Made by a program: the position numbers and the translations under genes. The notes under the pieces are model-generated. The model ran no database searches. It had not been told where the DNA came from and saw only the letters and a list, made by a program, of their open reading frames with translations. This document shows, piece by piece, positions 1-10,374 of a stretch of 64,000 bases of DNA. Positions within the stretch are counted from its first letter, which is position 1. Every line of letters begins with the position of its first letter. This DNA is from Allomyces macrogynus ATCC 38327 (lineage: Eukaryota; Blastocladiomycota; Blastocladiomycetes; Blastocladiales; Blastocladiaceae): NCBI GenBank assembly GCA_000151295.1, contig GG745331.1, positions 1,058,586 through 1,122,585 of the forward strand. Reading direction: 5' to 3'.

Positions 1-1
1 C

Positions 2-1615
2 AACCGCGTGCAGCTGCTCCACCGCGACCCGGAACTCGGACCGTCCGAGGCCGATTCGGACTACATCAACGCGTCGTATATCCGTGTCAACTCCTCCGTC
101 TTGCCAGCGGCCATCGACCACCCGGACCCGTGCCCGATGTTTCTCGCCACGCATGCGCCGCTTCCGCACACGACGCGCGATTTCTGGGCCATGGGCCGCG
201 ACCAAGAGTGTCCCGTGATCGTGAACCTGGCCGCGGCCATGGACCACTCACGCGGGTCGGCGCACGGGTATTGGCCCGAAAACATCGAGACGCCGCTCGT
301 TTACGTCGTCGAGGGCGGCCGTGAGCTTGAGGTGCAACTCGTGTCCGAAGCTGTCGCGATCGTTTCGGACGGCATCGATGACCCGCCTCCGTCCGTGACG
401 TTACGGCGGTTGCGCGTCTCGACCACGCCACCAGGCCGCTCAATCGACGTCGCGCACGTGTCAGTCGAAGGGTGGGAGGACGGGAACATTCCTTCGGTCG
501 ACTCGGCGCTCGCCGTCGTGCGGCTCCTGCGCGACGAACTCGATGTGGCGCGTGCGCGTGGGAACCAGCCCGACCCGCTCCCCGCTGGGTGGGCCGAGTG
601 TAGTGTCGGCCCACCGTGCCCGCCGGTCGTCGTGCACTGTTCGGCTGGGTGTGGGCGCACTGGCACTTTTGTCGCCGTCTATGCGCTCGCCGTGAGGTGG
701 CTCGACTTGACCCGGCCGCTCCCGAAAGTGATCCTGCCCGTGGAGACTGACCCTGTCCCACCACTTGTGCGGCACTTGCGCGAACAGCGAATGATGATGG
801 TGCAGACCCACACGCAGTTCATGTTCCTCTACGAGGTGCTCGTCTCGTGGGCGACGCTCGGGTACAATCCGATCGTGCCGCAGTTCTCGATCACGGTGCC
901 GCCCGTCGAGGAGGTCGGCGTCGAGGAGGAGGGGACGGCTGCAGAGATGCTCGAATCCGAGTGTGCGGCGGCGGCAGCTCTGCCAAGTCCGCCACTCGCA
1001 CCGTCGCGGCTCTCGCTGTCGCGGCTCTCGCCCGTGGCCGACCCGCTCGCGTCGCCCGCGTTCTCGTCGACCAGTTCGGCGCCGACATCGTCGCTGATCT
1101 CGCCGCCGGCATCGCCGCCCCCGCCTCCTACTGCGGCGATTCGTGGGCCCTCACCCATCGGCAGCCACTCATCCGTCCGCGGTCCCTCGCCCATCCGCGT
1201 CCCATCACCCATCCGCGGCCCGTCACCTATCCGCGGCCCTTCCCCCACATCCATCCGCGGCCCTTCACCCACGTCCACGCGCACCTCCCTGCCGCGCCCC
1301 ATGACCGCACCGCGTCCCGCGGCACTCGCGCCACTGCGCCGTATCTCGTCCGAGTCGGTCGCAGCCACGCCTCTCGGATCCATTTCCGCAGCCCCGATGC
1401 TGCAGCTTGAGGTGATTGATCCGACGCCCGTGCCCAATGCGCAGCCGGAACGGTACCCGGCGCTCGTGTCGACGGTCGGGCCGACACCGCCGCCGCTGAC
1501 GGTGCCGCGGCTTGCGACGCACCATCGGCGCCACCACGCGCGTGGGTGCTGGAGCCCAGGAGCTTGGTCGAGGATTCGGTTGGCGCTATGTTTGCCATTT
1601 TCGCGGTACCGGTAA
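2..1615 (+). CDS. Protein tyrosine phosphatase, 5' end cut by window edge
   Basis: Classical protein tyrosine phosphatase, which removes phosphate from phosphotyrosine. The frame is already open at base 2 (NRVQL, the end of the pTyr-recognition loop), so the start lies outside the window. Visible in order: YINASYI at about residues 22-28, the APLPHTTRDFW segment, YWP, and the P-loop HCSAGCGRTG at about 213-222 with nucleophilic Cys and Arg. The Q-loop follows (MVQTHTQF). The mobile acid loop reads WED where the family has WPD; the Asp is kept. After about residue 290 the protein is low-complexity Ser/Pro, with imperfect RGPSPI repeats at 1140-1270. Near 1515-1530 the natural-looking frame seems to shift by one and would end at a gtaaga donor around 1612, so the last 40 residues given here are doubtful. 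Family call is firm; subfamily unknown. Confidence 0.85.
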   Translation, partial: NRVQLLHRDPELGPSEADSDYINASYIRVNSSVLPAAIDHPDPCPMFLATHAPLPHTTRDFWAMGRDQECPVIVNLAAAMDHSRGSAHGYWPENIETPLVYVVEGGRELEVQLVSEAVAIVSDGIDDPPPSVTLRRLRVSTTPPGRSIDVAHVSVEGWEDGNIPSVDSALAVVRLLRDELDVARARGNQPDPLPAGWAECSVGPPCPPVVVHCSAGCGRTGTFVAVYALAVRWLDLTRPLPKVILPVETDPVPPLVRHLREQRMMMVQTHTQFMFLYEVLVSWATLGYNPIVPQFSITVPPVEEVGVEEEGTAAEMLESECAAAAALPSPPLAPSRLSLSRLSPVADPLASPAFSSTSSAPTSSLISPPASPPPPPTAAIRGPSPIGSHSSVRGPSPIRVPSPIRGPSPIRGPSPTSIRGPSPTSTRTSLPRPMTAPRPAALAPLRRISSESVAATPLGSISAAPMLQLEVIDPTPVPNAQPERYPALVSTVGPTPPPLTVPRLATHHRRHHARGCWSPGAWSRIRLALCLPFSRYR

Positions 1616-1990
1616 GAGCGCGCGCCGAAAGAGCGCGACGACTAGACAGGTTTATAAATACATGGCACCAAGGATTCCCCGCTGTGTGGAAATAGAGGAG
1701 GGAGAGGAGGGTTGGATGAGGTGTGATTCCTGGGATTGGAGATGAAGGTTCGAGTTTGCTTCTTGGCCGTGATCAAAGTGCGATCGCGCGTGCAACATCA
1801 ACCGACAACTAGGACCACCATCAACAACAACAGCTTGCTTGCTCACCATCCTCCAAGCGCAACCTCTCCGCGACCAACACCACGGCCCGCGACTCCCCGC
1901 ACCGCACTGAGCACCGCGCGCCCACACCGTCTGCGCGCTATCCGCCTGCCATCTCCCCATTCCCGACCAACAACCGCCAACCCACCTACC
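1616..1990. other. Intergenic, putative PET117 promoter
   Basis: No convincing ORF. A TATA-like tttataaata sits at 1651-1660 on the plus strand, but it is 330 bases from the PET117 ATG, so its use is uncertain. The last 100 bases are C/A-rich, as in many fungal leaders. Confidence 0.35.
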
Positions 1991-2408
1991 ATGTCGGCCG
2001 CCGCCAAAGTGACCCTTGCCGGGTCAATTCTCTTCACGATCGCGTCCGTCAGCGCCGTGCACTGGCAGCACATCAAGGAGCGCGAGGTATACATTTGCTC
2101 GTGCGCACTTTCCTCGCACCCCCGCATCTCACTGACCCGTTTCGTGCCGATGCTAGCGCATGCATGAGGGCGTTCTCCGCGACGAGGAGCGGCTCGCGGC
2201 CAAGCAGCGGCAGGATGAGAACGCGCGCGACCTGGCCGCGCAGCAGGCGCTCGAGCGCGAGTTGCGCGCGCAGCAGGAGATGGAGTCCGACACGACGACG
2301 ATCCCGACCGCCGCGATCAACGCGCCCATGGTCATTGCGACGCCGACGAGTGACCCGAGCGCGCCAGAAAGCAGCGCATCTGGCCGGTCGTGGTGGAAGT
2401 TTTGGTAG
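1991..2408 (+). CDS. PET117: PET117-like cytochrome c oxidase assembly factor
   Basis: Small mitochondrial inner-membrane protein needed for cytochrome c oxidase assembly; in yeast Pet117 works with the heme a synthase Cox15. Two exons, 1991-2086 and 2157-2408, phase 0, with a 70-nt intron (gtatac...gctag), give 115 aa. The N-terminus MSAAAKVTLAGSILFTIASV is the family's single hydrophobic anchor. The splice joins KERE to RMHEGVLRDEE, rebuilding the family hallmark ER.xLHEGV.RD. The rest is a charged Glu/Arg/Gln helix and a Ser-rich tail ending WWKFW, longer than in most homologues. The start is the first ATG in a good context and fits the short family N-terminus. Identification rests on motif recall. 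Confidence 0.85.
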
Positions 2409-2852
2409 GCGCGGGCGCGAGGGCGCGAAATTCGCACGCGGTACATAACAGGCAATGGGGATTTGGATTATTTCCAAGCGGTAGCACATGAATAAATAGG
2501 AACCAATCAACGAAAAGAACGACCACCAACGCGACGATCACCGTCCAGCGCGTGCGCCCACGGCAACGCGTGTCAAGCTGGTGGAGAAGAAAGAGCAAAG
2601 GAAGCAAGCGAAAAGACGGTCACAAAGAGATTGGCAGGAGGGGCAAACAAAATCGGATCCCCGGCCGAGCAGGGTCCAGTTCGTGACAGCGGCCGCGCCT
2701 AAGTCTCGGCGTCGGTCTAAAGCACAGAGGGTGGGGATCTCGGGTAAGGTAGAGGGGGGAAGCGAGAGGGGGGAGGGGGGGGGGGGGGTAAAAAACGAAT
2801 AAATAGTGAGGGGGGCAGCGACAGGCACTTACGACAATGACGACAGATACTC
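2409..2852. repeat. Intergenic with G-rich tract including 14 consecutive Gs
   Basis: Between PET117 (plus) and the next minus-strand reading frame. From about 2752 the plus strand is almost pure purine, with a run of 14 Gs at 2775-2788 followed by taaaaaacg. No gene is visible. The tract could form a G-quadruplex and is prone to length error in sequencing. Confidence 0.6.
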
Positions 2853-3510
2853 CTAGTCGGCTTGGTTCGAAGACGGCGGCACTCCGGCACGCGGTGGGAC
2901 AATGCTTGACTGCCCGCGCAGCTGCAGCTTGGGCAGCCGGCTCAGCAGCGGCGACATGCTACCGGGCATCGACGCGGCCGCGAGCATTGGCGAGGACGTG
3001 TAGGACGGCGGCTGCGCCGCGAGCCCAAACCCACCCGTCGACGCGACCCCCTTAGGCGACCCGAGCAGCGACGCTGGTCGCGGCATGGGGCTTCCGGCCG
3101 AGAACGACGGCCGCGGAAGACTCGAGGGCGGCGGCATCGCGGCGGTCGGCGAGGTCGGTGCGGACGTGGTCGCGGGCGTCGACATGCCCGAAACCATGGC
3201 GCTGTCGAAAATGGCAGTGATCGCCGACGCGTCGGACCGCAGCGAGACCATACTTGGGGGGCGACTGGCCGTCGTCGACCCGAGCGCCGAGTCGGGCGAT
3301 GAGGATCTCAGCGACATGTGGCTCGTTGGGCGGCGCATGCCAGAGTCGAACATGGACGGCTTGGGAATCTGCGACGGCGGTTGCTGCTGCTCGTCCTGCT
3401 GCGGTGTCTGGACCATGCTCGTGCGGTTCGATGTAGTCGGCGCGGTCGGCGGCCGCGGCGGGATCACTAACTCGCCACCGCATAGCATGAGCTGGGTCCT
3501 CCTTACGGCG
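2853..3510 (-). CDS. Ser/Pro-rich coding segment, probable extra tail exon of kinesin-5
   Basis: An open frame ending at a TAG at 2853-2855. Its codon use (G/C at third positions) and composition look like real coding sequence: many TSP, SSP and PRP motifs and no shadow character. It lies just downstream of the kinesin-5 stop on the same strand in a different frame. Fungal kinesin-5 tails often run about 150-200 residues past the BimC box, so a 3' intron in kinesin-5 may lead into this segment. I could not find one unambiguous donor/acceptor pair. It could instead be a separate gene with an unseen 5' exon. The 5' boundary given is approximate. Confidence 0.4.
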
Positions 3511-3591
3511 ACTCGCGAGCGTACTGGTCCCGTTGGCCGCACCGTCCGCGCCACCTTCCATGTCCACGTCCATGTCGTCGTCGGGCAACGA

Positions 3592-6500
3592 CTAGAGGTC
3601 GTCGTCGTCGTCATTAGCCATGGCCAAGATATCCGCGCGCGAGAGCGGCAGCGGAATCGACTCGGGCGCGGGCCCCAAGTACCGGCGCTTTTCTGGCATC
3701 GGCACGTCGGTCACATCGCGCAGCCGCTTGCGCACGAGCGTCGTGGTACTCGCCTCGAGGTCCGTGACCTTCTGCGTGGCCAGATCGACGAGCTGCTGCC
3801 CATTCGCGACCAAACTATGCGCATCGTGCTTCCACCACGTCGCGTCCTTCAAGAACCCGTCGCGCGTGAGCGTCATCGACTCGCGCAGAGTGCCCACACT
3901 GGCCTGCACGACCTGCGCGACATTGCGCACATTGCGCTTGGCGTTATCCACATGGTCGCGCAACTGGCTCGCGCCCTGGGCCAAATTCTGCTCAATCAGC
4001 GCCGCGTGCTGGCCCGTTGTGAGCTGCATCTCGCGTACGTGCGCGTCGGTCGCAGCGCGAATCCGCTCGAGCCGCTGGTCCTCGCGCTCCACGTGCAGCG
4101 CGACGCGCGACTTGTGGTCGGCCAGTGACCGGCGCGCCGTTTCCATGGCGACCTGCGCCTGGACCGTCTGCGTGGACGTCGCATCGTGCAATTCGGCGAC
4201 GCGCCGCGCAGCCCCGTGCTGGAAATCCTGCACGTCCGACTCGACACGGCGCAAGGCATCGACCGAGGCATTCGTCGACACGGTCCACGCGCCCATGCGG
4301 TCCTCGACAAACCGGTTGACGAGGTTCGCGACCTGCGCGACCAAGTCGGCGCGCATCGCCTCGGTCTGTTCCTTTTCGCGGCGCAGCGTCGCGTGCGCCG
4401 TCTGCATGGTCGTCTGCAGTGCCGCGACCGAGGCCTCGCGGAACTGCGCGACGTGCTGTGTGAGATCGCGCAGTCGCGCCTGCTGCGCGCCGAAATGGCC
4501 CGCGAGGTGACTGAACACGTCGGTCAATTCCGTGGCCAGCGCGTCGTTCCAGGTGCGCGCGAGTTCGGCAAATGCGCGCATCTGTTCGGCCATATCGCCC
4601 ACCCATTCGGTGATTTGCCGGCGGTGCGCGTCGGTCACCTTGGCAAGGTCCGTCTTGAGCGTGGCCAAGTGCGCCTTGACGTCGCCGAGGTGCGCGGTGC
4701 CGTGGTGCGTGTACTCATCGACTTTGGTCTCGATCTGGTCGAGCAGAGACCCGACGCGCGCACCAAACTCGTCGTACTTGGCGCAGGTGCGGTCGCATGA
4801 GTCCTGGCAATCGGTCGTGAACGCATCGATCTTGTCGTGGATCGACACGCCAAGCTTGCTCTGCGCGGCTTCAAACTGCGCGAGTTTCTGGTGCAGTGCC
4901 GCGAGTTCCGCGACCAGTGTCGCGTGGTGCTCGCGCGTCGCGCCATTGTTGTTGGCCACGGCCGACCGCGCCGTATCGAGCGACTCGTGCAAACCCTGCA
5001 CGTCGGCGGCCGCCGACTCGATGGTCGTCGCCATGCCGACAATCAAATCGCGCAGCGTCGCCTCGCGCTGCGACACAGCACAGAGCACATGGCGATCCTC
5101 TTGCGTGCGCTGCTGCAAGGCGTCCACCTGCGCGTTCCGTTCGGTCAACTGCGCGCGCAACGCTGCGTACGCGGCCTTGATCTCATCCAATCGACGGGCC
5201 GTCGCCGCATGCTGGTCCTGCGACGCGCGCACCTGTTCCTCGAGGTCTTCGCGGTCGGCGCGCATGCGTTCCTCGAGCTCCTCCTTTTCGACGCGCGCGG
5301 CGTCTTGCTGCGCCTTGGCGCCGTCGGCCGCAGCGACAAGTTCCTCGTACCGCTCAGACGTCAGGTAGACGCCGTTCTTTTCACGCGCGGCCTGCAAGTC
5401 GGCCTGCAAGCGTGCGATTTCCTCGGCGTAGGACGAGATGAGCACGCGTTTCATGACGCGCTGGTTGACTTCGGGCTTGTTGCGGATGTTTTTCGCGCGG
5501 TGCACGTAGTCGATGGTCGATTGCGATTCTTCGAGGTTGCACCGGGCCGGGGAGACGGTCGCTATGATGCATGTCTTGGTGCGGCCGCCGAGCGAGTCCT
5601 GCAGGAGGCGCGTAAGCTAGAAATTGGAACGGTCGGTCATTCATGGTTCGAGACAGGAAGGGAAGAGAATCGAGTGTAACCGCGTACCTTGGACTCGCGG
5701 TACGGAATATGGCACGACTTCTCGACGAGCGCATTGATGACGCGCCCGAGCGTGAGCAGCGACTGGTTGATCATGCCGGCCTCGCGCGCGCGCTTATCCT
5801 GCGCCCCGGACCGGCCAATATTCTCGGACCCGGCCAAGTCGACGAGATTGAGCTTCCCCGTGCGCACGAGATCGATTCCTTCGGGCGACGTGTCGCGCGT
5901 GACGACCGAGACGGTACAGACGCAATGCGACCGCGACGAGTTTTGGTTCAGTTTGGTCGCAGCAATCTGGCGTTTTTCGTTGGCCTCGCGCAGAACGCGG
6001 TGCACGTCGGCGGGGCTCTTGACGTAGACTTCCTGCACGCCCTGCAGGTTGACGACTTGCTTTTGCTCGTAGAGCCGGATCTTGGGCAAGTCGTCGCCAG
6101 GGGCGAGCAGGTCGCGCAGTTCCTCATTGTAGAGCTCGATGCACGAGACTTTGACCGTCGACTCGCCGGACGCCATGTCGAGCAGTTCGAAGAGGTTGAA
6201 GAGCGCGCGCGGGATCATGCCGGCGTGCTCCGTCAGCTGGCCGTCGACTTCTTGCAGCGAGCCCTCCATCGTGTAGGTCTTGCCGGTGCCCGTCTGGCCT
6301 ATTATTGTCGAGCATCGCGCGCGGCGTCAGATCAAGTGGGCACAGGCGAAAACATGACGAAAGACCAAGGAATACGAACCGTAGGCAAAGACAGTGCAGT
6401 TGTAGCCAGCGAGAACCTATCGACATGCAATACCATGCAGGTGGCGTCGGAGCGGAGCGTCAGTCGCTATATACGGCAAGTCGAACCCACACCGTGCCGT

Positions 6501-6982
6501 TGCGCGTGTGCGTGTGTGCGCGTGGCAGCCATGTCCTGGATATTCGTCAAAGAGAATTCCGGGCCAAAAAGGAACCCAAAAATCCCACACACCAAACCAG
6601 AGAGGGCAACTTGTCCGCAACGCAAACGCAAAAACGCACCTCTTCGAGCATGGGCGCGACGACATCAGCGTAGACGTCCTGTTGCGACGCCTCGGGCGAG
6701 AAGACGCGGTCGAACGTGTAGGTCTTGGTCGTGTTGCGGTCGCCTGTGCGGTCGGCGAGCCGGATCTGCAGCTCCTTGGCGCGCGCCGAGTTGAAGGCGA
6801 GCACGGGCGGCGAGTTGTCCTTGATTTCGCGGTCGTTGCGCGGCCTAGCGATTAGGCAAACGGGTGGGGGCGGGGATCAGCGCGGGTTGGCGGCGATGCA
6901 CGGAAATGGCGAGCGGGAGAGCGCATGCGCACCGGCACCGGACCACAACTTGGATGTTGGCCTCGGCCGAGGGCGGAGGCAT
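3592..6982 (-). CDS. Kinesin-5 (BimC/Eg5/KIF11) mitotic motor
   Basis: Plus-end-directed homotetrameric motor that slides antiparallel microtubules to build the bipolar spindle. Exons in transcript order: 6933-6982, 6640-6844, 6381-6417, 5688-6298, 3592-5616; all phases agree and give 975 aa. Start [16 protein letters not shown] is directly followed by the motor. Motor motifs: P-loop GQTGTGKT split across the third intron, switch I NQNSSRSH, switch [10 protein letters not shown]. The neck/linker contains [10 protein letters not shown] and [12 protein letters not shown], diagnostic for kinesin-5. A long coiled coil follows. Near the C-terminus [10 protein letters not shown] aligns with the BimC box, but the Cdk1-target Thr-Pro is Met-Pro. 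The protein ends in five Asp and a TAG; see the adjacent Ser/Pro-rich frame for a possible longer tail. Confidence 0.93.
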
Positions 6983-7665
6983 GGTTGCGGGCGGGCAGGT
7001 ACTGGTTGGCAAGCGGGGCGGGAAGGGATCGCAGCGAGATGGGTGGCTCGACGGGCCGCGTTGGGTCTGGCCGCGTTGGGTCTGGCCGGTTGGCGGGCAG
7101 GCACTCGTGCGGGGTCAAGTCGGGTCGGATCCGAGGCAGCGGGCCGGGATGCAGTTGACGGATCAGATGGGCAGACAAGGGTCGTCGGCGGTGCGGGCGC
7201 GGGCGGGGGGCCAAGGGCAGTGCAGCAGCGAAGCGGAAACAAGGCCGATGGCGCGTGGGCAGCGCATGAACGTCAGCGGAGGGTGCAGCAGCCGGCGAAT
7301 GCGCGGGTAGGGACACGGCTCGGGGCGGGGCGAGCAGTGTCGGGGGGTTGCAGCGGCGTCGAAGGGCGCGACGGGGAGGATTGGTCCACGGCGAGCACGG
7401 CCGCGCTGGTGTCGGTGGTCAGCCAGGCCGGAGGTGGTGGTGGTGCGGTGGTGGTGCGGTGTGGTGGTGCCCGAGCAGCACTGCGGCGGCACCGTCGGGC
7501 GGTCGGGGGCTGGGCGAGAGCGCCACGTGACCGCGCACCAGCCCTTCCCCGCACCGCACGTGCGTGGCGCAGCGACGCAACAGGCAGCTGCTGCCTAAAC
7601 CTTCGCCTGGCTTGTCACCGCGTGCTCGTTGACGCACGGCCGCTCCCTCAACCACGGCCGACGCT
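6983..7665. repeat. Intergenic, kinesin-5 promoter side, with short G-rich repeats
   Basis: No supported gene. It holds about 2.3 copies of a 15-bp unit (ccgcgttgggtctgg) at 7056-7092 and a GGT/GGTGC-rich stretch at about 7428-7475. Long open frames exist on both strands, but they are Ala/Pro/Arg-rich shadows of the base composition. It separates the kinesin-5 start from the 3' end of the next minus-strand gene. Confidence 0.5.
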
Positions 7666-9140
7666 TTATTCCTCATCCACCACGGAGGCCTCGCCCACAG
7701 CACTCCCATTCGCAGTCGCGCGATGATGCCCAAATAGCCGAAACCACGCGCGCGTGTTCCCGCTCCCACTGCCCACGCCCACGGCGCGCACCAGCGCCAT
7801 CACGTCGTCCTCCCCTTGCCCCTCAGCAAACCACGCCGTCCACTGCGCGATCTGCGTGGGGCGAAGCGCCAGGTCCGACGCGTCGGCTGTGCCCATGAAC
7901 ATCAGATGCTTCTTGATGCACGTGTGCGGGAACAGCAGGTACCGGTAAGGCGCAAAAGCAAAGTACATTTGCACAGGGAGCGCTGGGCGCGTCGCGATTC
8001 GACCCGAACGCGAAGGTGCCACGGTGGTGGTGGTGGCAGGGACGAGTTTCGGGACGAGACCGACGCGGGGGGACGCGTAGATGGGTGGGGTTGGTGGGTC
8101 GAGCTGAGGCAGAGTGGTGGAGAACGTAGGGCGAGGTGCGGCAGAACGGTTCCTGTTCGAGGGTGTTGCAATCGCGGGCGGGGAAAGGGAAGCGCTTGAT
8201 GAGCGCAGCCGCTTGGGTCGTGGCTCGTAGTCGAGATCGGGTGCTGCCGTGTCTGCTCTGCGCTTCTTGGCGCTGGCAAAGTACGGCGACGTCCTTTGCG
8301 GTTGCTGCTGCTCGATCGTCGCGTCAGCGGCCCGCAAAGGTGTCGCTTCATTCTCGCGTCCCTCGTCTTGCGGCGACCCCGTAATGGCGGCAAGCATCTC
8401 ATCCACCCGGTTCCGCGGTATCAGCGCGAGAAACGGCGCCAAAATCGGATCCGACGAGTCGAACGGGTCGGCGTCGAGGTGCGGCAACAGCTCCTGCACT
8501 TCCTTGACACGCGACACGCCGAAAATCGCGAAAATGGCGTCGACACACCTCGACGGTCCACGAATGTGCTCGCCGTCTTGGGTGAGCAGACCGCGGATTA
8601 AGATGCCGCCCTTTTGCGCTGGAGAAATGCCGAACGTCACGTCGAGCCCCTTGCGCGACCCGCCCGACGGGTGCCAGTACCATTTGGCCGTGTCGTTGGT
8701 GATGGGCGTACGGCGCGCAAATGGGTCCGGGTGCGCAGCCGTCGTCAGGTAGAATTCGAGCTCGGTGATGGAAAAGAAGCGCGGCGCTATTTGTGGGTGA
8801 CGAGGAATAAGCACCAAGCTGGCCATTGATGCGATATCATGACACGAAACGCACTCGACGTGGCATCCTTCATCGCAACCAAGACAAAGTCGTGCATCAT
8901 CGACGCGGCTGCAATGCCAAAGACGGCGCCGAAATCCGGATGCGGATCGACGGCCTCGTTTTGGTCTTCGGCGTAGACGACCGGGTGTAGCGTATCGCGA
9001 AACAGTTGGACGAGTGAGGTCGAGCCAGTGTCGTCGCCGAGATCAGGTTCCATCAAACGTGGAGGAGAAGCGCATGTCGACAAACTCGAGTCGGACACTG
9101 GGCTCTCCGCACGAGTCACGTCGCGTGTGCTTGCAGCCAT
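7666..9140 (-). CDS. Unrecognised protein with conserved-looking N-terminal domain
   Basis: Two exons, 8855-9140 and 7666-8786, with a 68-nt intron (gtgcgt...aatag) joining in phase 1; 468 aa. The splice replaces an otherwise ambiguous start by a continuous segment MKDATSTPRFFSITELEFYL. The region at about residues 60-200 looks globular: FFSITELEFYL, HPDPFARR, KWYWHPSGG, KGLDVTFG and GGILIRG suggest a compact beta-rich enzyme fold. Residues 230-340 are Ser/Pro/Arg-rich with a basic KRRADT / RPKRLRSSS stretch, possibly nuclear. I do not recognise a named family. The start could be ATG 9140 or the later ATG at about 9051; a different frame upstream (9045-9300, minus) also looks partly coding. 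Confidence 0.6.
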
Positions 9141-9515
9141 CGCGGAAATGGTCGAGGCTGGTTGGTCCGATGTCGCGGATAATCGTTTCGCTGCTGGTGG
9201 ACTTGATGAAGCGGGTCCTGCCGCTTGCTGCTGGTGTTTCTACTTGTATATCGTCGAGCTCGTCGTGCCAACGTCGTTCGCTCTGTCGTCTCTGCTGCAA
9301 CCTTGCGCTGACTTGCGCGGACTTGCGCTCAAGAACGAGGGCAGGTCTGACTCACTTGTTAGCCTCCAGAAACCGTTGCCAAAAGAACGTGCTGCTTCTC
9401 ATGTGTGCCACGTTTGAACGCGACAAATCTGTTGGTTCGCGTGTCCTTTTCTCTCGCGCTGATCGATCTGCGATCCCGACACAAATGATGCCGACTGAAT
9501 TCAAGTCACTCTCAG
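9141..9515. other. Region between divergent genes, possible unplaced 5' exons
   Basis: Lies between the minus-strand gene starting near 9140 and the plus-strand SPATA4-type gene. Both strands carry open frames here, but none has a clear motif. The first exon of the SPATA4-type gene should be in this stretch because that frame has a stop just before 9516. Confidence 0.35.
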
Positions 9516-10327
9516 CAAAGACCAGGATGGACCCGCTGCAAACCATCAAGCGACTCTGCCGCGCGAGCTGCTCAAGTGGCTCGGGTCGCTCGACTTGACT
9601 TTTCCCGTCAAGAACCCGCGGCGGTCACTCTCCAACGGTTACCTGGTCGCCGAGGTCCTGTATCGCTACTACCCGCGCGACGTGCCCATCCATGGCCTCG
9701 ACACGGGCACCGGCAAGCGCAGCCGCACGAGCAACTGGGGCGTGCTTGAACGCATTTTTGCTGTATGATCTGCTGCCCATTCTGCATTTACCGTGCTCAA
9801 TCATTCGGCTGAATCGTGAAACTGCTCAGAAAAAGGGCGTTCCCGTCACCAAGGACAGTATCACGAGCACAATTCAGGAGCTGCCGGGCGCCGTTGAGGA
9901 AATTCTGCAGCTGCTCTACCAGCACGTCAACCAGCGCAAGTGCGACTTTCGAATTTCTCCCCGTCAGCGCGCTCTTGGAGATGTTCTCATTCGGTTCTGC
10001 GTTTGCGCCAGTCTTCAGTTCCAACCTGTCGCCAAGGGCAGCAACTTCACGGCGGGAACGGGGCACAACGGCAACGCGCTCGATCTCGATACGCGCACAC
10101 GGCATCGTGCTCGCGTCTCCGAAAGGCCCGGTTCGCACAACATTATCACGACGCCGGCCATGGTTGAGCTGCTCAGTCTCGAGGCCATCCCGCCAAGTAA
10201 AATCGTCGTATGGGACCTGTTTGTGATGACCACGGGCATCGAGGACTGGATGCTCTTGCTGCACCAGAACCCGAACTCATTGACTACGGTAGTGGTGGAC
10301 AAGGTGGCTCGCAAGGTGCGCTTTTGA
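9516..10327 (+). CDS. SPATA4-type calponin-homology (CH_2) protein, 5' exon missing
   Basis: The region at 9555-9762 encodes LPRELLKWLGSLDLTFPV, then SNGYLVAEVLYRYYPRDV and SNWGVLERIF. This is the atypical CH fold of SPATA4 and SPEF1 relatives, which act in flagella and on axonemal microtubules. A 67-nt intron (9763-9829, gtatga...ctcag) joins in phase 0 to KKGVPVTKDSITSTIQELPG AVEEILQLLYQ, completing the domain. A third exon follows, with or without a stop-free 72-nt segment (9940-10011, gtgcga...gccag) that may be an intron; both versions stay in frame to the stop at 10327. The initial exon was not found. It supports a flagellated zoospore stage. Confidence 0.65.
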
Positions 10328-10374
10328 TATCCTCTTTCGACGCACGATTAGCACAAGCTGAAACAATGAGCTGG

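Noticed and set aside
3085..5679. Long plus-strand open frames of 200-350 codons opposite kinesin-5
   Set aside because: They are antisense shadows of a well-conserved minus-strand gene; composition is Arg/Ser/Cys-rich and no motifs occur.
7273..7560. GGT-rich repeats considered as a telomere-like or centromere array
   Set aside because: Short, irregular and inside a single-copy promoter region; no tandem array of constant unit.
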